Positions 11,118 through 21,477 of a stretch of DNA of 22,613 bases are shown piece by piece. The stretch spans positions 1 through 22,613 of the forward strand of contig CAZRJP010000012.1 in NCBI GenBank assembly GCA_964600865.1, written 5' to 3'. Within the stretch, counting starts at the first letter, position 1; every line of letters begins with the position of its first letter. The position numbers and the translations under genes are program-made. A model generated the notes under the pieces. That model was not told the DNA's origin and ran no database searches. It was given only the letters and a program-made list of their open reading frames with translations. Origin of the DNA: WJLC01 sp964600865 (GTDB lineage Archaea > Nanobdellota > Nanobdellia > Pacearchaeales > GW2011-AR1).

Positions 11118-13784
11118 ATGAAAAAAGAGAGACTTAAAAACAAAAAAAGAAGGAATAATTTCCATAGCAAATCTAAAAAAGAGGTTATACAAGAACTAGG
11201 AACTTCTGAGCAAGGCCTTTCAGATAAAGAGGCTAAAAGAAGATTAGAAAAATTTGGTAAGAACACTATTAAAAAAACCCATAAATTTAGACCAATAAAA
11301 GTATTATTTGAGCAATTTAGGTCTTTTTTAATTTATATATTATTAGCAGCAATTGTTATATCTGTGATAATAGGCCATTTTACTGATGCCATTGTTATTA
11401 CTGTAATTGTTGTAGTAAACGCATCTATTGGATTTTTTCAACAATATAAAGCTGAAAAAGCAATAATTGGTTTGAAGAAATTACTAATTCCAACATCTAT
11501 TGTTATTAGAGAGGGTAAACATAAGGAGATAAATTCTTCAGAGGTCATTCCAGGAGATATTTTAATATTAAAAACTGGAGATAAAATAAATGCAGATTGT
11601 AGGATTATTGAATCAAATAATTTATCTACAAATGAGGCAGTATTAACTGGAGAGAGTTTATCCATTAGTAAAAAGGAAAAAGTTTTTCCAACAAAAACAA
11701 TCCTTCCTGAAAGAGCGAATATGGTTTATACTGGAACAGAGGTGGTTGCAGGAAACGGAAAGGCCGTTGTTGTATTTACAGGAATGAATACTGAATTTGG
11801 AAAAATTGCTTCTGAATTACAAGAAATTGAGTTTAAAAAAACACCTATACAAAAAAGATTAGAGGTTTTTTCAAAACAATTGGGATTAATTATCCTTGGT
11901 CTTGTAATTGTTGTAATGCTTTTAGGATTTACACAGCATTTTGATAAGATTCAGATGTTTTTAACTGCAATTGCTCTTGCTGTTGGTTCTATTCCTGAGG
12001 GTCTTCCAGCAGTTTTATCCATTTCCTTTGCAATTTCTTCTGTATTTATGTCAAAGCAAAATGTCATAATAAGAAAACTCCCTGCTGTTGAAAGCCTTGG
12101 AAGTGTCACAGTTATTTGTTCAGATAAGACAGGCACACTTACTGAAGAAAAAATGCATGTTCAGAAAATCTTTGCTGATAATAAGATGTACAGAAAAAAA
12201 GGAAAAGAGATTTTATCCAAGAACAAAAAATTAAAGAAAGTCAATCTGAAAAAAACATTTCATTTATATCAATTAGTAAAGACAAGCATTTTATGTAATA
12301 ACGCTCGTTATGAAAAACTTGAATCAGGAGATGTGTCTTTTATAGGAGATCCTACTGAACAGGCTTTTGTTAGAATGGCTCTTGATTTAGAGATGAATAA
12401 GAAAAATCTCACTGAAGAAGAACCAAGAGTTAAGGAATTTGAATTTGATTCCAAAAGAAAGATGATGTCTATTCTAAGAGATGCAGGAAGAAAAAATGTT
12501 CTTTATTCTAAGGGAGCTTCTGAAAAAATTCTAAGTAAGTGTTCTTTTGAGATTGTTAAAGGAGATATAAAAAAATTAAGTGAAAAAAGAAAAAAGGAAT
12601 TATTGAAACAATCTTCAAAGATGGAGAAAGAAGCATTAAGGGTTTTGGCCTTTGCTTATAAAAATTTTAATAAAAAAGAAAAAGCAGAAGAGAATGGAAT
12701 GATTTTTTTAGGATTTATAGGAATGATTGACCCACCTAGAAAAGAGGTTAAAAGCGCGATAGAGAAAACAAAAAAAGCAGGAATAGAAATTAAAATGATT
12801 ACTGGAGATAGTAAATTAACTGCAGCAGCTATTTCTAAACAAATAGGGCTGAAGGGAGAAATAATGACTGGAGAGGAATTAGAAAATGTTTCTGAAGAGG
12901 ATTTAGTTGATGTGATAAAAAAAGTGGTAATATTTGCAAGAACAAGTCCTCAGCAAAAACTCAAGATCACTAATGCACTTCAATCAAATAATGAGACTGT
13001 AGCAATAACTGGAGATGGTGTTAATGATGTTTTGGCATTGAAAGCAGCAGATATAGGAATAGCAATGGGCAAAAGAGGAACCGATGTGGCAAGAGATACA
13101 GCAGATGTCATTTTAATGGATGATAATTTTGCATCTATTGTTTCAGGGATAAGAGAAGGAAGAAAAACTTATGATAATATTAAAAAATTTATAAAGTATA
13201 TGCTTGCTGTAAACTTTAGTCAGATAATTTTGATTATGTCTGCATTGTTTATGAGGCTTCCATTACCCTTATTACCATTACAAATTTTATGGTTGAATTT
13301 ATTAACAGATTCAATACCTGCATTGTCATTAGTGTTTGAAAAACCAGAAGATGTTCTATCTTTAAAACCAAGGCAAGAAAAAAGCACGTTAACAGGGACG
13401 TGGAAATTTATTATTGTTGGAGGAATAATTGCATTTATTTCTGAATTTATAGTTTACTTATTAGGGCAGGGGACACTTCCTATTCAGACAGTACGATCCA
13501 TGGTTTTAACTACAGCAATATTATTTGAATTGTTTTTTGTTTACACTTGCAGAAGTAATAAACCTTTATTAGAGATAGGAATTTTTTCAAATAAATGGTT
13601 AAATTATTCAATTGTTTTATCACTAGCCTTACAACTAATTTTGATTTATACTCCTCTTGCAGGAGTTTTCAAGCTAGCTCCTTTAAGCATAATGAACTGG
13701 ATGATTATAATCCCTTTTGCAATTTCAGGATTAGTTATATTTGAAATAGGAAAATATATAAGAAATATGAAATCTAAAAATTAG
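11118..13784 (+). CDS. P2-type cation-transporting ATPase (Ca2+-ATPase-like)
   Basis: This membrane ion pump has 888 residues from the start chosen here. Domains in order: N-terminal cation-ATPase domain (EVIQELGTSEQGLSDKEAKR), actuator with TGES, TM4 PEGLPAVL, phosphorylation site CSDKTGTLT (phosphorylated Asp336), nucleotide-binding domain with GDPTEQAF and KGASE, MITGDSKLTA and GDGVNDVLAL in the P domain, then TM5-TM10 with NLLTDSIPALSL in TM6. PEGLP and NxxTD mark the SERCA/PMCA (P2) group. In TM5, where SERCA has Asn-x-x-Glu771, this protein has NFSQ, so one Ca2+-site carboxylate is Gln, which favours a single ion site. The longest frame begins at 11046 inside the RNase P RNA; ATG 11118 with a TATA box 26 bp upstream is the better start. 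Confidence 0.92.
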   Translation: MKKERLKNKKRRNNFHSKSKKEVIQELGTSEQGLSDKEAKRRLEKFGKNTIKKTHKFRPIKVLFEQFRSFLIYILLAAIVISVIIGHFTDAIVITVIVVVNASIGFFQQYKAEKAIIGLKKLLIPTSIVIREGKHKEINSSEVIPGDILILKTGDKINADCRIIESNNLSTNEAVLTGESLSISKKEKVFPTKTILPERANMVYTGTEVVAGNGKAVVVFTGMNTEFGKIASELQEIEFKKTPIQKRLEVFSKQLGLIILGLVIVVMLLGFTQHFDKIQMFLTAIALAVGSIPEGLPAVLSISFAISSVFMSKQNVIIRKLPAVESLGSVTVICSDKTGTLTEEKMHVQKIFADNKMYRKKGKEILSKNKKLKKVNLKKTFHLYQLVKTSILCNNARYEKLESGDVSFIGDPTEQAFVRMALDLEMNKKNLTEEEPRVKEFEFDSKRKMMSILRDAGRKNVLYSKGASEKILSKCSFEIVKGDIKKLSEKRKKELLKQSSKMEKEALRVLAFAYKNFNKKEKAEENGMIFLGFIGMIDPPRKEVKSAIEKTKKAGIEIKMITGDSKLTAAAISKQIGLKGEIMTGEELENVSEEDLVDVIKKVVIFARTSPQQKLKITNALQSNNETVAITGDGVNDVLALKAADIGIAMGKRGTDVARDTADVILMDDNFASIVSGIREGRKTYDNIKKFIKYMLAVNFSQIILIMSALFMRLPLPLLPLQILWLNLLTDSIPALSLVFEKPEDVLSLKPRQEKSTLTGTWKFIIVGGIIAFISEFIVYLLGQGTLPIQTVRSMVLTTAILFELFFVYTCRSNKPLLEIGIFSNKWLNYSIVLSLALQLILIYTPLAGVFKLAPLSIMNWMIIIPFAISGLVIFEIGKYIRNMKSKN

Positions 13785-14260
13785 ATTTTTATAAGAGAGA
13801 TAATTATTAATCCTATTCCTGCACCTAATAGACATCCCGCCATTTTTCCTAGCATAGAAGACATGGTTGTTCTTAAATTATCTATTTTTAATTTTCTTTG
13901 ATGTTCTGCAATATATCCTTCAAATAATCCTCCAACGCCATCTGTAATAGTATTACCTGCAGCTCCTCCAATAATCGCTCCAGGAATTCCTGCTAAATTT
14001 CCTCCAATGACTGCAGCAAAAACTAAAACTCCATTATCAATTGCTCCAAAAACTATATCGGGATAAATTGAACTAATTTTAATTGTCAAAAAATTAGATA
14101 TTGAAAGAACAAATAAACCTAATAATAAAAAAGCAGGACCTATAAGATCTTTTTTAAAAACAAAGTAAGAACTAACTGCAATAACAATTATAGAAAGTGT
14201 AATAAAACTTGCAATCGCCCTTAAAAAAGCGATTTTTGTCCCTCTTCTTTTAACTTCCAT
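13781..14260 (-). CDS. Four-helix membrane protein with Gly-rich core, function unknown
   Basis: From ATG 14260 (MEVKRRGTKIAFLRA) the protein has 159 residues. The frame extends up to 14317, but ACTTAAAAG about 25 bp before 14260 supports the shorter leaderless form, and the extra 19 residues run into an inverted repeat. Hydrophobic helices are ASFITLSIIVIAVSSYFVF, AFLLLGLFVLSISNFLTI, a long Gly/Ala segment IDNGVLVFAAVIGGNLAGIP then GAIIGGAAGNTITDG, and a C-terminal GAGIGLIIISLI. The segment GNTITDGVGGLFEG is distinctive, with helix-breaking Asn, Asp and Glu in the membrane, so a transport role is possible, but I cannot name the family. It converges on the ATPase gene and the stop codons overlap. 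Confidence 0.65.
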   Translation of the reverse strand: MEVKRRGTKIAFLRAIASFITLSIIVIAVSSYFVFKKDLIGPAFLLLGLFVLSISNFLTIKISSIYPDIVFGAIDNGVLVFAAVIGGNLAGIPGAIIGGAAGNTITDGVGGLFEGYIAEHQRKLKIDNLRTTMSSMLGKMAGCLLGAGIGLIIISLIKI

Positions 14261-14305
14261 AGGAATAAATAAAAAATATCTTTTAAGTATTTTTCCAATA
14301 AATAT

Positions 14306-14339
14306 AAACAAGGGCAAAGAAAAGATGGTGCCCTTGTTT
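14306..14339. repeat. 11-bp perfect inverted repeat
   Basis: AAACAAGGGCA (14306-14316) and TGCCCTTGTTT (14329-14339) can form an 11-bp hairpin with a 12-nt loop. It lies in the non-coding stretch 14261-14489, which also has TATA-like TTTATAAA at 14401-14408 readable on both strands. It may be an operator, the 3' hairpin of a small minus-strand RNA starting near 14378, or a terminator-like structure. No long T run follows on either strand. Confidence 0.6.
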
Positions 14340-14489
14340 GAGGTGTTAGAGGTTGTTTAAAGAGTTTTATTGTCTTTACATTAAAAATAAATAAGCTTTA
14401 TTTATAAAGGAACAGAAGAAAAAATATATAGGAATAATATATTTTTTTAATACACATATCCTTAAAAAAGATAGAGAATACCTTTTTTT

Positions 14490-15179
14490 ATGGAATTATT
14501 AGGATTAATCCTTCAGAGTAGAGAATTAATTAAAATTGTTTATGCAGCTTTAATTATATTCATATGTGCTATTATTACATTTAAATCAAATAAAATATTT
14601 AGACTAAGTGAATATACTGGAATAAGGTACTTTAGAAATGCTTTTTTCTTTTATGGATTAGCTTTTCTTTTTAGATATTTTTTAAAATTCGCTTTATTGG
14701 ACCTATCTATAAGTTTTTCAATTACACTCTCTAATTTATTTTTTGAATTCTTTATAATTATGGCTGGATTTTTTTTACTTTATAGTTTGCTTTGGAAAAA
14801 GATAGAAAATCCTCATGAACATCATGTAAGCTCACTTTTTAATGTTAAAATTATGATATTTTACTTGATAACTATTTTAGTTGTTTCTTTAGATTACTTA
14901 TGGCAAACATATGCATTTTTATTTATATCTCAGATAGTTTTATTTACTCTTTTATTTTCATTAAGTTTTATTAATTATAGGGAGAAGGGCCAGAATAGAA
15001 GATTTTTGAAATTTTATTCTTTTGCAATGTTTTTGGCATTAATAGCATGGATATTAAATGCATTTGCAGCTGTTTGGTTTAATTGGAATATAATTGCAGT
15101 TATAATAATTTATTCTTTAAATATTATTATGTTTTTAATATTTTTATATGGCATAATAAATGTAACAGGTTCAAAATAA
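14490..15179 (+). CDS. Seven-helix membrane protein, function unknown
   Basis: This 229-residue protein is almost entirely hydrophobic, with seven predicted helices: IVYAALIIFICAIITF, AFFFYGLAFLFRYFL, LFFEFFIIMAGFFLLYSLL, IMIFYLITILVVSLDYL, AFLFISQIVLFTLLFSLSF, FAMFLALIAWILNAFAAVW and AVIIIYSLNIIMFLIFLYG. A short polar loop ENPHEHHVSS contains three His that could bind a metal. The overall shape resembles 7TM sensor modules (7TM-DISM or histidine-kinase sensor parts), but no output domain is attached. A CCTTAAAAAAG box 24 bp upstream gives a leaderless mRNA, and a winged-helix gene begins 1 nt after its stop, so the two form a sensor/regulator-like pair. Confidence 0.7.
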   Translation: MELLGLILQSRELIKIVYAALIIFICAIITFKSNKIFRLSEYTGIRYFRNAFFFYGLAFLFRYFLKFALLDLSISFSITLSNLFFEFFIIMAGFFLLYSLLWKKIENPHEHHVSSLFNVKIMIFYLITILVVSLDYLWQTYAFLFISQIVLFTLLFSLSFINYREKGQNRRFLKFYSFAMFLALIAWILNAFAAVWFNWNIIAVIIIYSLNIIMFLIFLYGIINVTGSK

Positions 15180-15180
15180 A

Positions 15181-15450
15181 ATGGGAAAGAAACGAGAGAG
15201 ATTAGAGATAATAAGAGACATACTTGAGGCAGTTAAGGAGAAGAGAAGTATAAAACCAACTAGATTATTGTACTCATCTAATTTATCTCCTCAGATGTTT
15301 AAATCATATATTGGGGAACTAACTAAAAAAGGATTTATAGAGGAAAAAGAAAAGAAAAAATCTAAAGAATTTGTTCTTACAAATAAAGGAAGAAATTTTC
15401 TGTATGAGTATAAAAAAATAGAAAATTTTATTGAAAGTTTTGGATTATAA
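15181..15450 (+). CDS. Archaeal winged-helix transcription regulator
   Basis: In this 89-residue protein a first helix (RLEIIRDILEAVKE) is followed by KPTRLLYSSNLSPQMFKSYIGELTKKGFI, a helix-turn-helix with recognition helix around SPQMFKSYIGEL, and a wing with KSKEFVLTNKGRNFLYEY. This is the common archaeal single wHTH family (predicted regulators with the 'LTxKG..FL' ending). It starts 1 nt after the stop of the seven-helix protein, so it is translated from the same mRNA; control of its activity by that membrane protein is a reasonable inference. It converges with the end of 23S rRNA about 50 bp away. Confidence 0.85.
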   Translation: MGKKRERLEIIRDILEAVKEKRSIKPTRLLYSSNLSPQMFKSYIGELTKKGFIEEKEKKKSKEFVLTNKGRNFLYEYKKIENFIESFGL

Positions 15451-15479
15451 TTATTTTTTCTAGAAATTTAATCAAGTAA

Positions 15480-15496
15480 AATAAACAGTAGGAAAT
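15480..15496 (-). other. 3' strand of the 23S rRNA processing stem
   Basis: The 17 nt at 15480-15496 are complementary to 18345-18361, with a single G-U pair, and so enclose 23S rRNA in a long stem outside the mature ends. In archaea such stems carry the site cut by the splicing endonuclease. Confidence 0.65.
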
Positions 15497-15502
15497 TCTA
15501 GT

Positions 15503-18328
<2,826 letters not shown>

Positions 18329-18344
18329 CTATTATTATAGTGGG

Positions 18345-18361
18345 ATTTCCTACTGCTTATT
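18345..18361 (-). other. 5' strand of the 23S rRNA processing stem
   Basis: Pairs with 15480-15496 over 17 bp. The mature 23S 5' end lies about 17 nt further on. Confidence 0.65.
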
Positions 18362-18511
18362 TCATTGAATATAAATCAGTTCTACTGACATTCTCTATAA
18401 GATAAAACGATCCGTTCGTTTCACCTATCTCAATAATTTCTTGCATTATTGCAAGCTTATTTTTTGAGTATGATTTTTTATTAACTAAGAGTTTATTATA
18501 GATATCTTTAA

Positions 18512-18584
18512 TGGACCCGCCGTGAATCGAACACGGATCTCCTCCGTGCAAGGGAGGTATCTTAAACCATTGGACAACGGGCCC
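18512..18584 (-). tRNA. tRNA-Ala(UGC) in the 16S-23S spacer
   Basis: A 73-nt tRNA, without intron or encoded CCA. Acceptor GGGCCCG pairs with CGGGTCC and includes G3-U70, the alanine identity pair; discriminator A. The anticodon arm is CCTCC-CTTGCAC-GGAGG with anticodon TGC; the T arm is CCGTG-TTCGATT-CACGG. A tRNA-Ala in this spacer is the usual archaeal arrangement. The remaining spacers (18329-18511 and 18585-18741) contain only processing stems and AT-rich sequence. Confidence 0.96.
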
Positions 18585-18705
18585 AATGAATATTTTGAAT
18601 CCATCTTGTTTTTAATCTTTTTTTAAAAGATTATCTATAATAAGATGAGTATGTAGAAGAGGGATAAAATCCCTTAATTTTCTTGAAATAATCAAGCTAA
18701 TTAAA

Positions 18706-18719
18706 TCTAGAAGATAATT
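18706..18719 (-). other. 3' strand of a probable 16S rRNA processing stem
   Basis: Complementary at 12 of 14 positions to 20297-20310 in the rRNA leader; together they would enclose 16S rRNA. The two mismatches are adjacent in the middle, which could be part of a bulge-helix-bulge. Confidence 0.45.
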
Positions 18720-18741
18720 GCCCTAGATCTTTATAATAAAT

Positions 18742-20191
18742 TTAGGAGGTGATCCATCTGTAGGTTCCCCTACAGGTACCTTGTGACGACTTAACCTACC
18801 TTGTCTAGTCAAGGTTCTCCTTAAAATAAGTTTCACCATAACTAAACTCGGTTGGTTTGACGGGCAGTGTGTGCAAGAAACAGTGACATATTCACCGTTC
18901 GCTGATAACAAACGATTACTACGGATTCCAGTGTCATGAGGCTGAGTTACAAGCCTCAATCTAGACTAGGATGAACTTTAAGAGATTAGCTTCCCCTTTC
19001 GGAGTCGCATCTCGTTGTATTCACCTTTGACGCGCGCGTGTAGCCCAGGGGATTCGGGCTGTACCCACCTAACGTAGCCCACACTTTCATCCTTGTTGCC
19101 AAGGCAATCTGCATATAGTACAAATAGTAAATATGCATGTGGGTCTTGCCTGTTACCTGATTTAACAGGTCATCTCACGACACAGGCTGACGTCGGCCAT
19201 GCAGCTCCTCTCAGCGCGTCAGGTAAGCCCTTCAGACTGACCTTCATTCTGCTGTCGCTCCTGGTGAGGTTCACGGTGTAGAATCTAATTGAACCGCACG
19301 CGTCACCCGTTGTAGTGTCTCCCCGCCAATTCCTTTAAGTTTCGGCCTTGCGACTATATTTCCCAGGTAGCACACTCTTTGGCTTCCCTTCAGCACCAAT
19401 ACCTCTCGAGGAGGTACTGATGTTTAGTGTGCAGTGTTCACTGCTAGGACTACACGGGTATCTAATCCGTTTTGCGCCCCTAGCCTTCATCCCTGACTGT
19501 CAGAACTGTTCTCGTAAGATGCCTTCGCTGTTGTTAGTCCGCTCAAGATCAAAATATTTTACCATTACTTTGAACGTACTTCTTACGTCTACCAGTCTCT
19601 AGCTTAGTAGTATTCCTTGCTCGCCCAATGCTTGAGACACTGGATTTCACAAGGAACTTAATAAGCAAGCTACGGATGTTTTAGACCCAATAATGATGGC
19701 TGCGACTTGGACCGCTAGTATTACCGCGGCGGCTGGCACTAGTCTTACCCAGTCCTTATTCTTGAAACTTTTTACATTTCACAAAAGCTTTCCAATTTGG
19801 AAAGCACTCTGGCTCACTCTGTCACACTTTCGTGCATTGCAGAAGATTCCTAACTGCTGCACCCCGTAGGGCTGGGAATAATATCTCAGATTCCCTCTCA
19901 GGGCCTCTCCGCTAAGAGCCCTTATGGATCTTTGGCTTGGTGGGCTATTACCCCACCAACAACCTAATCCACCGCAGCCCCATCCTTAAGCGCAAATTTA
20001 AAAGATAAGTCATTCCAGGGCATATCTTCTATCAGGTATTAGCCTCAGTTTCCCGAGGTTATCCCTGACTTAAGGGTAGGTTAGCTACGTGTTACTGAGC
20101 GATTCGCCTTTAAATTCCGAAGAACCTAAAAAAACTTGCATGTCTAAGTGCAAACCAGAGAGCCGCAGCCGCCAGCAGGATCAACTGGAAT
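18742..20191 (-). rRNA. 16S ribosomal RNA
   Basis: About 1450 nt on the minus strand. The 5' end ATTCCAGTTGATCCTGCTGG is archaeal. Universal blocks are present: GTGCCAGCCGCCGCGGTAAT (near 19720-19740), GGATTAGATACCCGTG (about 19455-19470) and the 3' end GGATCACCTCCTA with the anti-Shine-Dalgarno. The normally invariant AAGTCGTAACAAGG before the last helix reads AAGTCGTCACAAGG (18777-18792), a change at E. coli position 1499 in the standard 1492R primer site. Frames in this region are not genes. Confidence 0.97.
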
Positions 20192-20393
20192 TAACAATTT
20201 CATAAATTCTGATTATAATAAATTAGAATTTCCATTGCGCAATTTTCTTTGTAAGATAGAAAATTACTTCACTTCTCCTAACTATTGGCTGTCATTAATT
20301 ATTATCTAGAACTACAACTAGATGATTGCTTCTACATACATCATACTTTAATGTGATAAGCATTACACCTTATTAAAGCACTCATCTTAGTTA
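20192..20393 (-). other. rRNA operon leader
   Basis: About 200 nt between the predicted transcription start and 16S. It holds the 5' strand of the 16S processing stem (20297-20310) and further AT-rich short repeats. No gene is seen in it. Confidence 0.6.
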
Positions 20394-20415
20394 TGTCATA
20401 TTGGATGAAATCACA

Positions 20416-20430
20416 TTTATAAACCTTTCG
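20416..20430 (-). promoter_or_regulatory. rRNA operon promoter (BRE + TATA)
   Basis: On the minus strand CGAAAGG (20430-20424) is directly followed by TTTATAAA (20423-20416), the best archaeal promoter in the window, predicting a start near 20393. The same AAAGGTTTATAAA core precedes the gene at 10380. Confidence 0.7.
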
Positions 20431-20456
20431 TAGAAATTTTAGATATGATAAATTAA

Positions 20457-20927
20457 TTACATCCTCAATAATTTATTAAAAATTCTTTCTAAGTTATCTG
20501 TATTTGCCACCTGGACAAAAGATTTTGAAGGAATAGAATAACATTTCTCTCGATCTTTTTTGCTTTCAAAAACAAATCCCGAGCGAGTAACTTCTGAAAC
20601 AGGTATCCAGAACCAAGTATTATAATGATAATTTTTATTTGAAATAACAAACCATGTAGGAATATTAAAAATTCTTTGCATCCTTAAATATTTATCAACT
20701 TCCCTTGCTCTTAAAAAAAATTTATCATATTTTTTAGCCTGCATTTTTTCCTTAACATCCACAAAAATCAATCCAAAATTAGGTAGAAGAATCATAAAAT
20801 CTGGACGTTTAATCAGATATTTTTTTAAGGCAGGAGAAAAACTTTTCAATGATTGATCAATATACCAAGAAGGAATACTATTTTTATCCAACCACTTCTT
20901 AAATCTTTTTTCTGCAATATTATCCAT
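20457..20927 (-). CDS. PD-(D/E)XK-fold nuclease-like protein
   Basis: This 156-residue protein carries the core motif of the PD-(D/E)XK superfamily: Glu6 in an N-terminal helix (AEKRFKKWLDKN), RPDFMILLP (Asp43) and, after a short turn, LIFVDVKEK (Asp57, Lys59). The rest alternates aromatic-rich strands (TWFVISNKNY, TWFWIPVSEV) and helices, as in small archaeal nucleases related to Holliday-junction resolvases or restriction endonucleases. DNA cleavage is likely but the substrate is unknown. It is transcribed divergently from the 3'-phosphoesterase gene, with a TATATA box (20947-20957) about 25 bp upstream of the ATG. Confidence 0.7.
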   Translation of the reverse strand: MDNIAEKRFKKWLDKNSIPSWYIDQSLKSFSPALKKYLIKRPDFMILLPNFGLIFVDVKEKMQAKKYDKFFLRAREVDKYLRMQRIFNIPTWFVISNKNYHYNTWFWIPVSEVTRSGFVFESKKDREKCYSIPSKSFVQVANTDNLERIFNKLLRM

Positions 20928-20978
20928 AGAATATATAACAATCTTCTATATAAAAATAAGCCTCCCAAAAATGGGACA

Positions 20979-20986
20979 GTTTATAA
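20979..20986 (+). promoter_or_regulatory. TATA box of the 3'-phosphoesterase gene
   Basis: GTTTATAA centred 26 bp before ATG 21009, which favours that start over the GTG at 20994. Confidence 0.5.
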
Positions 20987-21008
20987 TTACTAAGTGTCTC
21001 ATTACCTT

Positions 21009-21473
21009 ATGACATTAAAGAAATATAATTCAAAAAGAGATTTAAAAAAATCAAAAGAACCTAAGTCTAAAAAGAAAAACTCTTCAGGAAATAAAAAAAT
21101 ATTTGTTGTACATGACCATAATGCAAGTCATCATCATTGGGACTTAAGATTAGAAATGAATAAGATATTAAAGAGTTGGGCAGTTCCAAAAAAACCTCCA
21201 TTAAAAAAAGGAATAAAAAGACTTGCAATACAAGTTGAAGATCATCCTTTAGACTACGCAGATTTTGAAGGAACTATTCCTGAAGGCCAATATGGGGCAG
21301 GAAAAGTAGAGATTTGGGATAAAGGAACATATGAATTAAAATCAAAAGATAAAAAGAAAATTGAAATTAATTTCAAAGGCAAAAAACTAAAAGGAAATTA
21401 TGTTCTTGTAAAAACAAATTATGGAAAATCTAAAAAGCAGAAAAAGAAATCTTGGTTATTCTTTAAGGTTTAA
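21009..21473 (+). CDS. Stand-alone LigD-type 3'-phosphoesterase (DNA repair)
   Basis: This single domain is equivalent to the N-terminal PE domain of bacterial LigD, which removes 3'-phosphates and trims 3'-ribonucleotides to leave ligatable 3'-OH ends. Key segments are FVVHDHNASHHHWDLRLEM (metal-binding His and Asp residues and Arg), KSWAVPKKPP, LAIQVEDHPLDYADFEG, IPEGQYGAGKVEIWDKG and the C-terminal GNYVLVKT with SWLFFKV. From ATG 21009 it has 154 residues, normal for archaeal stand-alone PE proteins; a GTG at 20994 would add five. The N-terminal 25 residues are Lys/Ser-rich. No Ku or LigD-like ligase is in the window, but the neighbouring nuclease gene suggests a repair locus. Confidence 0.88.
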   Translation: MTLKKYNSKRDLKKSKEPKSKKKNSSGNKKIFVVHDHNASHHHWDLRLEMNKILKSWAVPKKPPLKKGIKRLAIQVEDHPLDYADFEGTIPEGQYGAGKVEIWDKGTYELKSKDKKKIEINFKGKKLKGNYVLVKTNYGKSKKQKKKSWLFFKV

Positions 21474-21477
21474 AATC

